NCBI GenBank assembly: GCA_003144015.1
Contig: QFWS01000006.1
Span: forward strand, 62,001 to 126,000
DNA length: 64,000 bases
Direction of reading: 5' to 3'
From: Flavobacteriaceae bacterium LYZ1037
GTDB lineage: Bacteria > Bacteroidota > Bacteroidia > Flavobacteriales > Flavobacteriaceae
Shown here: in pieces, positions 45,086 to 53,922 of the stretch
Numbering within the stretch: position 1 is the stretch's first letter
How the letters are laid out: each line of letters begins with the position of its first letter
The notes under the pieces: generated by a model
Databases searched by the model: none
Seen by the model: only the letters and a program-made list of their open reading frames with translations
Told to the model about the DNA's origin: nothing
Made by a program: the position numbers and the translations under genes

Positions 45086-45582
45086 TGAAAATATCACGCA
45101 ACACTTTTATTGTTCTTCTTATAGTCCTTAATATTGCTTTAGATCAAATTACAAAAATATTGACGCGACTTTATGTAGCACCAGGAAGCGAAACACCAAT
45201 CATTGGAGATTTTTTCACTTTGCATAATGTGGAGAACTCTGGAGCTTTTCTTGGAATGGGAAGCGATTTAAGTCCCACATTAAGACTCATTTTCCTATTA
45301 ATTCTACCAATTCTTGTTTTAGGCTATGTAACCGTTCATATTATTAAAAATAAAGAGCTAGACAGATTATCTTTAATAGGTTTCTGCTGCATTATTGGTG
45401 GAGGAGTTGCTAATGTTTACGACAGGATAGTCTATGGGTCTGTTACAGATTTTTTCCATATTGATTTAGGAGGAGTCTTTAGAACTGGTATTTTTAATCT
45501 AGCCGACATGTCGGTTATGCTGGGACTTGGACTACTTTTGTTTGCAGGTTTCAAAAACCAAAAAGAAACAAAAAACGCATAA
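45085..45582 (+). CDS. lspA: Lipoprotein signal peptidase (SPase II)
   Basis: Inner-membrane aspartic protease that removes lipoprotein signal peptides. The 165-residue protein has four hydrophobic segments and the catalytic Asp pair in VANVYDRIVYGSVTDFF and FNLADMSVMLG. DQITK near residue 20 is the usual first motif. It overlaps fabD by one base, indicating translational coupling. Several lipoproteins in this window (4129, 49561) would be its substrates. Confidence 0.95.
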   Translation: MKISRNTFIVLLIVLNIALDQITKILTRLYVAPGSETPIIGDFFTLHNVENSGAFLGMGSDLSPTLRLIFLLILPILVLGYVTVHIIKNKELDRLSLIGFCCIIGGGVANVYDRIVYGSVTDFFHIDLGGVFRTGIFNLADMSVMLGLGLLLFAGFKNQKETKNA

Positions 45583-45586
45583 AAAA

Positions 45587-45607
45587 AAGCCTCTTAAAAA
45601 GAGGCTT
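45587..45607. terminator. Bidirectional terminator after lspA
   Basis: AAGCCTCTT/AAGAGGCTT stem, loop AAA, with A and T runs on the two sides, between convergent genes. Confidence 0.8.
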
Positions 45608-45614
45608 ATATTTT

Positions 45615-45806
45615 TTATCTTGTTAATTTGCATGCTTCACAATCTTTAACTTCACCATAGTAAGTTTCTCGATATTTGTGAATTGTTTTAATTGGAATAC
45701 TTAAAAAAGCTTTCTTAATATAAGTCACTTTTGTAAGTAGCTCTCCCATTTTAGGTGTGTACCTTTTCTCTTCTTTTGTTTCTCTTTGTACTGTAATCAA
45801 TTTCAT
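45615..45806 (-). CDS. Small conserved-looking protein with C-terminal CxxC
   Basis: A 63-residue basic protein, not assigned to a family. It ends GEVKDCEACKLTR, a CxxC that could bind metal or be redox active. A strong promoter (TTTG, then TAAATTTG) lies directly upstream, which supports a real gene. The in-frame ATG at 45821 is almost at the predicted transcription start, so I prefer the ATG at 45806. It has no signal peptide or membrane segment. Confidence 0.6.
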   Translation of the reverse strand: MKLITVQRETKEEKRYTPKMGELLTKVTYIKKAFLSIPIKTIHKYRETYYGEVKDCEACKLTR

Positions 45807-45829
45807 GTTTTCCGTTATCATTTAGGGTA

Positions 45830-45861
45830 CAAATTTACAAAAATCCATACGAAACACCAAA
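45830..45861 (-). promoter_or_regulatory. Promoter of the small CxxC gene
   Basis: Minus strand: TTTG (45861-45858), 20 bases, TAAATTTG (45837-45830). Both elements match the Bacteroidota consensus. Confidence 0.65.
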
Positions 45862-45975
45862 GAACCAATACTAAAACCTTGTTAATCAATATATTATTTT
45901 GGATTCTTCAACAGATAGGACATATCATTAACAGATTGTCAGCATCTAGGCCTTTTGTATGAATATTCTTAAATT

Positions 45976-46998
45976 TTAGAGTTTTGAAAGTTTTTGTTCC
46001 CATTTCCATGCAGAGCGCATAGCATCATCAAGTGATAATTTGGCTTTCCAACCAAGTTCTTCATTTGCTTTATTTGTATCTGCATATACTGAAATTACAT
46101 CTCCTGATCTTCTTTCAGAAAACTTAAAGTTTAGTTTTTCACCAGAAACTCGTTCAAAAGAATGAATCACTTCCAAAACAGAACTCCCTGTTCCTGTCCC
46201 TAAATTAAATACTTCAAAAGTTTCTTTGTTTTTATTAGCTAATAATCTCTCTAAAGCTACTACATGTGCTTTGGCAAGATCTACCACATGAATATAATCT
46301 CTAATACAAGTCCCATCCGAAGTTGGATAATCGTTACCAAAAACTGAAAGCTGATGTCTTTTCCCAATGGCCGTTTGTGTAATAAATGGCACTAAATTTT
46401 GTGGTATCCCAAGTGGTAATTCGCCAATATGATAAGATTCATGAGCTCCAATAGGATTGAAATATCTTAATGACACAACATTAAAATTCGGATTAATATG
46501 GGAAACATCTTTTAAAATCTCTTCTCCTATTTGCTTAGTATTTCCATAAGGCGATAATGCTGATTTTATAGGGGCTTGTTCAGTTATTGGCAATTTATCA
46601 GGCTCTCCGTATACAGTACAAGATGAACTGAAAATAAAATTACTTCTATTTATATTGCTATATTCTTGAAGTAAATAAACTAGAGAATTAATATTGTTTT
46701 CATAATAAAATAAGGGTTCGCTAACGCTTTCTCCAACTGCCTTACTTGCAGCAAAATGAATAACACCTTGAATATTATTGTGTGTTTTAAAGAAATTTTG
46801 AACTAGATTTTTATCCTTTAAATCTAACTTTACAAATTCAGGCTTTTTACCTGTAATTGCAGTAATACCATCTATAACTTCTAAAGAAGAATTAGATAAA
46901 TTATCAATAATTACGACTTCAAAACCTTTACCCTGAAGCTCGACAACTGTGTGAGACCCAATAAAACCTAAACCTCCAGTAACTAAAATTTTAGCCAT
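45976..46998 (-). CDS. galE: UDP-glucose 4-epimerase
   Basis: Short-chain dehydrogenase-type epimerase of 340 residues. NAD motif GGLGFIGSHT at 8-17, catalytic SSSCTVYGEP and YGNTK (Tyr/Lys, near 150), and RYFNPIGAHES typical of GalE. It supplies UDP-galactose or, in Gne-type members, UDP-GalNAc for glycans. It overlaps the DegT aminotransferase by 8 bases, and with kdtA diverging from that pair points to surface polysaccharide or LPS work. Confidence 0.92.
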   Translation of the reverse strand: MAKILVTGGLGFIGSHTVVELQGKGFEVVIIDNLSNSSLEVIDGITAITGKKPEFVKLDLKDKNLVQNFFKTHNNIQGVIHFAASKAVGESVSEPLFYYENNINSLVYLLQEYSNINRSNFIFSSSCTVYGEPDKLPITEQAPIKSALSPYGNTKQIGEEILKDVSHINPNFNVVSLRYFNPIGAHESYHIGELPLGIPQNLVPFITQTAIGKRHQLSVFGNDYPTSDGTCIRDYIHVVDLAKAHVVALERLLANKNKETFEVFNLGTGTGSSVLEVIHSFERVSGEKLNFKFSERRSGDVISVYADTNKANEELGWKAKLSLDDAMRSAWKWEQKLSKL

Positions 46999-48124
46999 TT
47001 ATAAATTGAATGATTTTTTCTGAAATAAATGAGATTTGTTCGTTATCTAATTCTGTATGCATTGGCAAAGAAATAACATCTTTTACTAACTGATTTGTGA
47101 TTACAAAATCTGTTTCGTTATAGCGTGAGTCTTGATATGCTTTTTGCTTGTGAAGTGGGATTGGATAATAAACACCACATGGAATATTGTTTTCATTTAA
47201 AAACTTAACAAGTCCATCCCTATCAACACCATTTAACTTAAGTGTATATTGGTGATACACATGGTTGTCTGTTGTCCCATATTCATAAGGTGTTGTTATT
47301 TTTTCTATATTCTTAAAAGCTTCGTTATATTTATTGGCTGCTTCTCTCCTAGCTTGATTATAACTATCTAAAAATTTTAATTTAACATCTAAAACGGCCG
47401 CTTGAATAGAATCCAGTCTCGAATTGACACCAACCACATCATGATGATAACGTTCGTACATACCGTGATTTACAATACCTCTAATCATATGAGCCAAATC
47501 ATCATCGTTAGTAAAAATAGCACCACCATCTCCATAACAACCTAAGTTTTTAGAAGGAAAGAAAGAAGTTGAAGCCACATGACCTATAGTTCCTGCTTTT
47601 GCTTTTTCACCATTTTTAAAGGTATAAGTAGCGCCAATTGCCTGGGCATTATCTTCAATAACATATAAATTATGCTCTTTGGCAAGTTCCATAATCGCTT
47701 CCATGTTGGCACATTGACCAAATAAATGAACAGGAACAATAGCCTTCGTTTTTGGTGTTATGGCTTTTTTAATGGCTGCAACATCTATGTTAAAATCGTC
47801 TGGATTTACGTCCACCAAAACAGGTGTTAATTGCAATAGAGCAATCACTTCAACAGTTGCTGCGAAGGTAAAGTCTGCAGTAATAACCTCATCTCCTGGC
47901 TTTAAACCCAATCCCATCATAGCTATTTGCAAAGCATCTGTACCATTAGCACATGGAATAACATGTTTAACACCTAAGTAGTTTTCAAGATTTTTTTGAA
48001 ACTCATGAACCTTTGGTCCATTAATAAAAGATGTGTTCTCAATAACTTCCTGAATGGCAGGGTTAACAGCATCTTTGATACCTTTATACTGACCTTTAAG
48101 GTCAACCATTTGAATTTTTTTCAT
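46991..48124 (-). CDS. DegT/DnrJ/EryC1/StrS family sugar aminotransferase
   Basis: PLP-dependent aminotransferase acting on nucleotide-linked keto-sugars. The 377-residue protein has the PLP lysine in FFPSKNLGCYGDGGAI (near 185) and EDNAQAIGATY near 160. The start at 48124 (MKKIQMVDLKGQY) fits the family; an in-frame start at 48175 would add 17 residues and run into the divergent promoter region. Product not known: an amino sugar for LPS or capsule is likely. It is cotranscribed with galE. Confidence 0.88.
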   Translation of the reverse strand: MKKIQMVDLKGQYKGIKDAVNPAIQEVIENTSFINGPKVHEFQKNLENYLGVKHVIPCANGTDALQIAMMGLGLKPGDEVITADFTFAATVEVIALLQLTPVLVDVNPDDFNIDVAAIKKAITPKTKAIVPVHLFGQCANMEAIMELAKEHNLYVIEDNAQAIGATYTFKNGEKAKAGTIGHVASTSFFPSKNLGCYGDGGAIFTNDDDLAHMIRGIVNHGMYERYHHDVVGVNSRLDSIQAAVLDVKLKFLDSYNQARREAANKYNEAFKNIEKITTPYEYGTTDNHVYHQYTLKLNGVDRDGLVKFLNENNIPCGVYYPIPLHKQKAYQDSRYNETDFVITNQLVKDVISLPMHTELDNEQISFISEKIIQFING

Positions 48125-48206
48125 ACTGTACGAAATTACGAAATTAGTAAACGTTAACCAATGAAATTTTATCAAAGAAGTGTATTTTAGCAGGAAAGAT
48201 TTAAAA

Positions 48207-49442
48207 TTGCAGCTAATTTATAATATAGGCATTTTCATAACCCAAATAGCGTTGAGAATTATTTCTATTTTCAACCATAAAATAAAACTTGGCGTTAAAG
48301 GAAGACAGGAAACTTTCAAAATCTTAACAAAAAGAATTTCAGAAACAGATAAAACCTTTTGGTTTCATTGTGCGTCTTTAGGCGAATATGAACAAGGACT
48401 ACCAGTTTTTAAGGAATTACGAAAAAACCATCCAAACCACAAGATTGTTTTAACCTTCTTTTCACCCTCTGGTTATGAAATTAGAAAAAACACAGACATT
48501 GCTGATGTAGTTGTCTATCTTCCAATTGATACAAAATCTAATGCAAAAAGATTTTTAAATGTAGTACACCCAGAATTAACCATATTTGTAAAGTATGATG
48601 TTTGGCCAAATATTTTAATAGAATTAAAAAAAAGACAGCTTAAAGCGATATTGATTTCAGCTTTGTTTAGAGGTAATCAAATATACTTCAAGTCATATAG
48701 CGGTTTTATGAAACAAGCCTTGTTTGCTTTTGAACATATTTTTACTCAAGATGTAGATTCAAAAACCTTATTAGAGAGTATTGACTATAATCATGTTACT
48801 GTGTCTGGAGACACGAGGTTCGATCGTGTTTATAATCAATTAGAACAAGACAACTCATTAGATTTTATTAAACAGTTTAAAGACAACAAACTTTGCGTAG
48901 TAGCGGGAAGCACATGGCCGGAAGATGAAGTATATTTAATAAAATACATAAATGCTATTGAAACAGAACACGTAAAATTCATCATTGCACCACACAATAT
49001 AAAAAAAGCTCAAATACTGAAGCTTAAACAGGCTATTACTAAAAAAACAGTGCTCTTTTCTGAAAAAAACGAAAGCACTCTTTCTACTTGTCAAGTGCTC
49101 ATTTTAGATACCATTGGACTTCTCTCTAAAGTTTATAGCTATGCAGATATAGCTTATGTAGGTGGAGCAGTAGGTAAAACTGGTTTACACAACACTCTAG
49201 AACCAGCCATTTTTGGAATTCCTATTATAATAGGCAAACACTTTACCAATTTTCCTGAAGCAAAAACTATGATTAAAAATCATGGAATGGTTTCTGTTAG
49301 TACTCAAAACCAGCTCAACCAACATCTTGATAATCTGATTCATAACAAAAACATTAGAATTGAAAATGGTAAGCAAAATTTAAATTACATAAAAAATAAC
49401 CGAGGAGCAATAATCCAAATCATGTCTTACATACGTATATAA
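48207..49442 (+). CDS. kdtA: Kdo transferase (3-deoxy-D-manno-octulosonic-acid transferase)
   Basis: Adds Kdo to lipid A precursor at the inner membrane (GT30/GT-B fold). About 411 residues, with an N-terminal hydrophobic anchor, FWFHCASLGEYEQG (near 50, catalytic Glu), FTFFSPSGYE, VKYDVWPN and VAGSTWPEDE in the C-terminal half, then YVGGAVGKTGLHNTLEPA. I propose the TTG at 48207, since relatives begin just before LIYNIGI; a GTG at 48180 is an in-frame alternative but overlaps a possible TATTTTAG promoter element. Confidence 0.9.
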   Translation: MQLIYNIGIFITQIALRIISIFNHKIKLGVKGRQETFKILTKRISETDKTFWFHCASLGEYEQGLPVFKELRKNHPNHKIVLTFFSPSGYEIRKNTDIADVVVYLPIDTKSNAKRFLNVVHPELTIFVKYDVWPNILIELKKRQLKAILISALFRGNQIYFKSYSGFMKQALFAFEHIFTQDVDSKTLLESIDYNHVTVSGDTRFDRVYNQLEQDNSLDFIKQFKDNKLCVVAGSTWPEDEVYLIKYINAIETEHVKFIIAPHNIKKAQILKLKQAITKKTVLFSEKNESTLSTCQVLILDTIGLLSKVYSYADIAYVGGAVGKTGLHNTLEPAIFGIPIIIGKHFTNFPEAKTMIKNHGMVSVSTQNQLNQHLDNLIHNKNIRIENGKQNLNYIKNNRGAIIQIMSYIRI

Positions 49443-49560
49443 GAAGATTAATTTGTGAAGATTAATAAATAATGTTAAAAAATGTTAATAAACTTATACA
49501 ATGTTTGGCATAAAGTTATTAAATTCGTGAATTATTTTATAACACTAAAACTTTAAACTA

Positions 49561-49938
49561 ATGAAAAAATTATTATTAAGTACTGTATTATTATTATGCT
49601 TAAGTTTAACTTTCACTTCTTGTAGAGACACTAAGAATGCTGAAACTGCTGAAGACGCAATGGAAAATGCTGCTGACGCAATGGAAGATGCTGCTGATGC
49701 AACTGAAGAAGCTGCTGATGACGCAATGGATGCTGTTGAAGAAACTGCTGAAGATGCTGGTGACGCTATTGACGAAGCTACAGATGCTGCTGGTGATGCT
49801 ATCAACGATGCTACTGATGCTGCTGGTAATGCTGTAGACAAAGCTGTTGATGCAACTGAGAAAGCTGCTAATGATGCTGCTGATGCAACTAAAAAAGCTG
49901 CTAACGATGCTGCTAACGCAGTAAAAGGAGGTAACTAA
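49561..49938 (+). CDS. Ala/Asp-rich helical repeat lipoprotein
   Basis: A 125-residue protein with a lipobox signal LTFTSC (Cys at about 21). The mature part is almost wholly Ala, Asp, Glu, Thr, Asn and Lys in short repeats such as DAMENAA, DAMEDAA, DATEEAA and KAANDAADA, giving Ala at regular spacing as in an amphipathic or coiled helix. The first half is acidic; the last third gains Lys. No aromatic residues occur after the signal. Resembles LEA/apolipoprotein-like helical proteins; function unknown. Long antisense ORFs across it result from the codon repeats. Confidence 0.8.
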   Translation: MKKLLLSTVLLLCLSLTFTSCRDTKNAETAEDAMENAADAMEDAADATEEAADDAMDAVEETAEDAGDAIDEATDAAGDAINDATDAAGNAVDKAVDATEKAANDAADATKKAANDAANAVKGGN

Positions 49939-49963
49939 TATTACATACTTCAAGAAAATTAAT

Positions 49964-49995
49964 AAAGACCCTCAATAACTTGAGGGTCTTTTTTT
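49964..49995 (+). terminator. Terminator after the repeat lipoprotein gene
   Basis: AAAGACCCTCAA/TTGAGGGTCTTT stem, loop of four bases, then T-run, 26 bases past the stop. Confidence 0.88.
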
Positions 49996-50119
49996 GTTTA
50001 TTTTTGTCCTTAACACATTAAATTCTTTCTTTTTCTTTTGCAGTTCTATTCGTATCTTAATTGACTAATCTAAAAAAGTCAAATTTATTATTACAAAAAT
50101 TTGAAATGCAATAAAATCC

Positions 50120-51337
50120 ATGAAAAGTTATTCATTCTTCACTATCTTACTTCTCTGTTTAGCCATATTTATCGTAGATTTTCTTGCTTTCCATTGGCTA
50201 AAATCTATCACGAATCTCATCAGTTCTCCCTTCTTAAAAAACTTGATTCATATCGTATTCTGGTTCTTTACTATTGGATTAATAACAGCTATTATTATTT
50301 TAAAAATCAGGCTGGACCACATACAACCTAGAAGAAAACAGTTACTCATTTCTTCCTTATATGGTTTAACAATTTCATCTTTTATTCCAAAAATAATTTT
50401 TGTCATTGTTATGGCTGTATTCTTTTTTAGCAATTACATAATTTCAGAAAAAACATCGCTATTAATCATTCCATTTATAGGGCTGTTTGCTGGATTTCTT
50501 CCTTTTTTCGTGATAGTATATGGCATTTTTAAAGCTAGATATCACTTTAAAGTACACCATATAAAGCTGTCATTCAAACAACTACCAGACGTATTCCATG
50601 GATTAAAAGTAGTACATATTTCCGATTTACACTTAGGAAGTTTCAACCATCAGTTTCATATTTTAGATCGTGCCATTTATAAAATCAATCAATTAGAACC
50701 AGACTTGCTTTTCTTTACAGGAGATTTAGTTAATAACTTTGCATGGGAATTACGTGGCTGGAGAAAAGCTTTTAGAAATTTCTCTCCTAAGATTAACAAG
50801 TTTGCTGTTTTAGGGAATCATGATTATGGAGATTATTGCAAATGGGATTCTAAAACAGCTAAACAAGAAAATTTTAATGCCATCAAAACGTTTTATAAAG
50901 AAAACGATTTTAAACTGCTACTTAACGAATCTGAAATCATTGAAAAAGAAAACGAGAAAATAGCACTAATAGGTGTTGAAAACTGGGGAAAACCACCATT
51001 TAAGCAATATGGCGATTTAGAAATAGCATTAAAAGGTACTGAAGACATTCCTTTTAAAATTCTCTTATCTCACGATCCATCTCATTGGCCAGAAGAAGTC
51101 ATTGACCAAACCAACATCGCTTTAACCCTTTCGGGACACACACACGGCATGCAAGCTGCTTTTAAATTGAAAAATAAAGAATGGAGTCCAATAAAATACA
51201 AATACAAACATTGGGCTGGTTTGTATAAGGAAAACCAGCAATGTTTATATGTAAACAGAGGTTTGGGGTGGCTTGGATTTCCTGGAAGATTAGGCATGCG
51301 ACCTGAAATCACATTCATTGAATTACTAAAAGATTAA
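50120..51337 (+). CDS. Membrane-anchored metallophosphoesterase
   Basis: A 405-residue protein with four N-terminal hydrophobic segments (about 1-150) followed by a calcineurin-like phosphoesterase domain: HISDLHLGSF (near 175), FTGDLVNN, GNHDYGDY, SHDPSHWP and SGHTHGMQ, giving the full set of dimetal ligands. Relatives include YaeI-type and UDP-2,3-diacylglucosamine-like hydrolases; substrate not known. Monocistronic by context. Confidence 0.88.
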   Translation: MKSYSFFTILLLCLAIFIVDFLAFHWLKSITNLISSPFLKNLIHIVFWFFTIGLITAIIILKIRLDHIQPRRKQLLISSLYGLTISSFIPKIIFVIVMAVFFFSNYIISEKTSLLIIPFIGLFAGFLPFFVIVYGIFKARYHFKVHHIKLSFKQLPDVFHGLKVVHISDLHLGSFNHQFHILDRAIYKINQLEPDLLFFTGDLVNNFAWELRGWRKAFRNFSPKINKFAVLGNHDYGDYCKWDSKTAKQENFNAIKTFYKENDFKLLLNESEIIEKENEKIALIGVENWGKPPFKQYGDLEIALKGTEDIPFKILLSHDPSHWPEEVIDQTNIALTLSGHTHGMQAAFKLKNKEWSPIKYKYKHWAGLYKENQQCLYVNRGLGWLGFPGRLGMRPEITFIELLKD

Positions 51338-51419
51338 GTGTTTACTGATTTATGTCATAGTCTTTAAGTTTAAAAAGCATTAGGTTCGTATATACATTTA
51401 GTTGCAAAAACACATAGTT

Positions 51420-51875
51420 ATGATTACAAATATAGAAACCAAGGAATGCCACTTTATCCTTGAAAACAATTACATAGGCCATTTAGGATACATTTTCCAG
51501 AACAAACCTTTTGTGGTTCCAATTACCTACTATTTTGATAAAAAAAACAACCATATTATTTGCTATTCTGGCGAAGGACACAAAATTCAAGCCATGCGAA
51601 AAAACAATACAGTCTCCATACAGATAGCAGAAATAGCATCTGTAAACAACTGGAAGTCTGTTTTAATTCATGGACATTTTGAGCTTTATTTTGGTAGTGA
51701 AGCCAAAGCCTATCTTCATGATTTTTCTTTAGGTGTAAAAGATGTCATTATCGAGAAAGAACACATAAAACCAAATCAAATAAGCGATTTTTCAAGTAAA
51801 ATTTACAAAGGTGAAACACCTTTTGTATTTTTAATTAAAATTACAGATATAACAGGTAAAAAAAGAATGCATTAA
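51420..51875 (+). CDS. Pyridoxamine 5'-phosphate oxidase-like flavin-binding protein
   Basis: A 151-residue protein of the PPOX-like split-barrel group, with CHFILENNYIGHLGY, PFVVPITYYFDKKNNHIICYSG and VSIQIAEI-type strands. Family members bind FMN or F420/haem. It is too short and divergent to be PdxH. The ATG at 51420 is preferred over an in-frame TTG at 51402. Function not resolved. Confidence 0.8.
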   Translation: MITNIETKECHFILENNYIGHLGYIFQNKPFVVPITYYFDKKNNHIICYSGEGHKIQAMRKNNTVSIQIAEIASVNNWKSVLIHGHFELYFGSEAKAYLHDFSLGVKDVIIEKEHIKPNQISDFSSKIYKGETPFVFLIKITDITGKKRMH

Positions 51876-51913
51876 ATACATTCGTTTCTATTAAAATTAA
51901 AAATCTTAAAAAA

Positions 51914-52801
51914 ATGCCATATATCGATTATTATAAAATATTAGGCATCCCTAAAAATGCCACAGAAAAGGACATAAAGAAAGCATATAGAAAATTAGCT
52001 AGGAAATACCATCCGGACCTAAATCCTAACGATAAAGAAGCAGAGAAGAAATTCAAAGAAATTAACGAAGCTAATGAGGTTTTAAGTCATCCGGAAAATC
52101 GTAAAAAATACGATGAACACGGGAAAGACTGGAAACATGCTGAAGAGTTTGAAAAAGCCAAACAACAGCAGCAACAGTATCAAGGCAATAGACAACAACA
52201 ATATTCTGGCAACTTTAATGAAAGTGATTTTTCAGATTTTTTCGAATCAATGTTTGGTGGATCTTCTAAACAAAGAAGTAGTAATACCATGTTTCGAGGA
52301 CAGGATTTTAATGCTGAATTACAACTAAATTTAAAAGATGTTTACACAAGCCATAAACGCACTTTAACGGTCAATAATAAAAATATTAGAATCACCATTC
52401 CTGCAGGTATCGAAAATGGTCAAGTCATTAAAATTACTGGTCATGGTGGCAAAGGCATCAATAATGGTCCAAATGGCGATTTATATATTACATTCAATAT
52501 TGTAAACAACACTCATTTTAAAAGAGACAAAAACAACTTATATACAACTATAGATTTAGATTTATACAATGCGCTTTTAGGTGGAGAGGTTACCGTTGAT
52601 ACTTTTGACGGAAAAGTAAAACTAAAAGTAAAACCAGAAACCCAAAACGGAACTCAAATAAAACTCAAAAACAAAGGGTTTCCTGTGTATAAAAAAGATG
52701 GTCAGTTTGGCGACTTATACATTACTTTCAACATAAAAACACCTACAAACTTGACAGATAAGGAAAAAGAGTTATTCACCGAATTATCAAAATTAAGATG
52801 A
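51914..52801 (+). CDS. cbpA: CbpA-type DnaJ co-chaperone
   Basis: A 295-residue type B J-protein. The J domain (about 1-70) has the HPD motif in KYHPDLNP. A Gln-rich linker (KQQQQQYQGNRQQQY) replaces the usual Gly/Phe region, and two C-terminal substrate-binding beta domains follow without a zinc finger. It stimulates DnaK. The stop overlaps cbpM by four bases, and the pairing with that modulator supports the CbpA assignment. Confidence 0.9.
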   Translation: MPYIDYYKILGIPKNATEKDIKKAYRKLARKYHPDLNPNDKEAEKKFKEINEANEVLSHPENRKKYDEHGKDWKHAEEFEKAKQQQQQYQGNRQQQYSGNFNESDFSDFFESMFGGSSKQRSSNTMFRGQDFNAELQLNLKDVYTSHKRTLTVNNKNIRITIPAGIENGQVIKITGHGGKGINNGPNGDLYITFNIVNNTHFKRDKNNLYTTIDLDLYNALLGGEVTVDTFDGKVKLKVKPETQNGTQIKLKNKGFPVYKKDGQFGDLYITFNIKTPTNLTDKEKELFTELSKLR

Positions 52802-53100
52802 TCATGGACAGAGAGAATTTAATACCAATACAAGACTTTTGCTCAATATATAAGGTTCCAGAAACGTTTATTGCCTCCTTATACGAATACGAATTAATTG
52901 AAATTACAACCACTGAAAATACCCAATGTGTAAGTGTTACACAGATAAAAAATATTGAAAAACTCATCAGGTTTCATTTCGAAATGGATATTAACCTGGA
53001 AGGTATCCATGCTATTTCAAATTTATTGGATAAAGTAGAAACCTTGCAGGATGAAATTAAGAAACTACATAATAAGATTGATTTTTACGAAAGAGAATAA
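52798..53100 (+). CDS. cbpM: Chaperone modulator CbpM
   Basis: A 100-residue MerR-like helical protein that binds the J domain of CbpA and restrains it. It shows IPIQDFCSIYKVPETFIASLYEYELIEI, then the helix EKLIRFHFEMDINLEGIHAISNLLDKVETLQ and a coiled C-terminus, matching the family. It starts within ATGA shared with the cbpA stop; a second in-frame ATG lies at 52804. Confidence 0.88.
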   Translation: MIMDRENLIPIQDFCSIYKVPETFIASLYEYELIEITTTENTQCVSVTQIKNIEKLIRFHFEMDINLEGIHAISNLLDKVETLQDEIKKLHNKIDFYERE

Positions 53101-53157
53101 AATCCTTCCTTTTAATTCAATATCTTGTAAAAAACTTGAAAAAACACAATTAATAAT

Positions 53158-53913
53158 ATGAATTTAAACCTAGCAGTTCTTATAGATGGAGATAATATTC
53201 CTTCGGCTCACGTGAAAGAAATGATGGAAGAAATTGCAAAGTATGGCAATCCAACTATTAAAAGAATTTATGGAGATTGGACCAAACCTCATCTTTCTAA
53301 ATGGAAAGATCTTTTGCTACAAAATGCCATTACTCCTATTCAACAATACGCTTATACTACTGGAAAAAACGCCACAGATTCTGCTATGATAATCGACGCT
53401 ATGGATATTCTATATTCCAATAAAGTGAACGGCTTTTGTTTGGTGTCTAGCGATAGTGATTTTACAAGATTAGCAACCAGACTAAGAGAAGCTGGCATGC
53501 AAGTAATTGGTATTGGAGAAAAAAAGACACCAACGCCTTTTATTGTAGCATGCGATAAATTTATATACGTTGAAATATTAAGAAATCAATCTGAAAAGAA
53601 AGACGAAACTAGCAATAAAGATAAAAGTAAAGACAGCATCGATAAAATTACACCTCAAGTAATCAAGCTTATCTCTACAACTATTGACGATCTATCAGAT
53701 GAGGAAGGCTGGGCGTTTTTAGGAGATGTTGGAAGTTTACTTCAAAAGAAACAACCCAATTTCGATTCTAGAAACTATGGGTTTGAAAAATTAACTCCTT
53801 TGATTAAATCGACTGAAAGTTTTGAAATTGAACAAAGAGAAACACCAAAAAGCAAGCACAAATTAATTTATGTGAAAAACATAGAAAAGTCCAAAAAAAG
53901 ATCTAAAAAATAA
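53158..53913 (+). CDS. NYN-domain nuclease-like protein with C-terminal OST-HTH/LOTUS domain
   Basis: A 251-residue protein. The NYN (PIN-like) domain (about 1-145) has its acidic residues in LIDGDNIP, ATDSAMIIDAMDIL and SSDSDFTRLATRLRE. A charged linker leads to a LOTUS-like winged-helix region (about 165-245, with GWAFLGDVGSLLQKKQPNFDSRNYGFEKLTPLI), which binds RNA in relatives. RNase activity is inferred. Nine bases separate it from the next gene. Confidence 0.87.
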   Translation: MNLNLAVLIDGDNIPSAHVKEMMEEIAKYGNPTIKRIYGDWTKPHLSKWKDLLLQNAITPIQQYAYTTGKNATDSAMIIDAMDILYSNKVNGFCLVSSDSDFTRLATRLREAGMQVIGIGEKKTPTPFIVACDKFIYVEILRNQSEKKDETSNKDKSKDSIDKITPQVIKLISTTIDDLSDEEGWAFLGDVGSLLQKKQPNFDSRNYGFEKLTPLIKSTESFEIEQRETPKSKHKLIYVKNIEKSKKRSKK

Positions 53914-53922
53914 TACTCCTTT

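Noticed and set aside
49637-49837. Plus-strand ORF rich in Leu, Lys, Met and Gln in a shifted frame of the repeat gene
   Set aside because: It arises from reading the same repeats out of frame; it has no start signals and no family resemblance.
49545-49953. Long antisense ORFs rich in Ser, Ala, Val and Ile across the repeat lipoprotein gene
   Set aside because: They mirror the repetitive GCTGATGC-type codons of the plus-strand gene, which has a proper lipoprotein signal and terminator. The antisense frames have no promoter and no recognisable domain.
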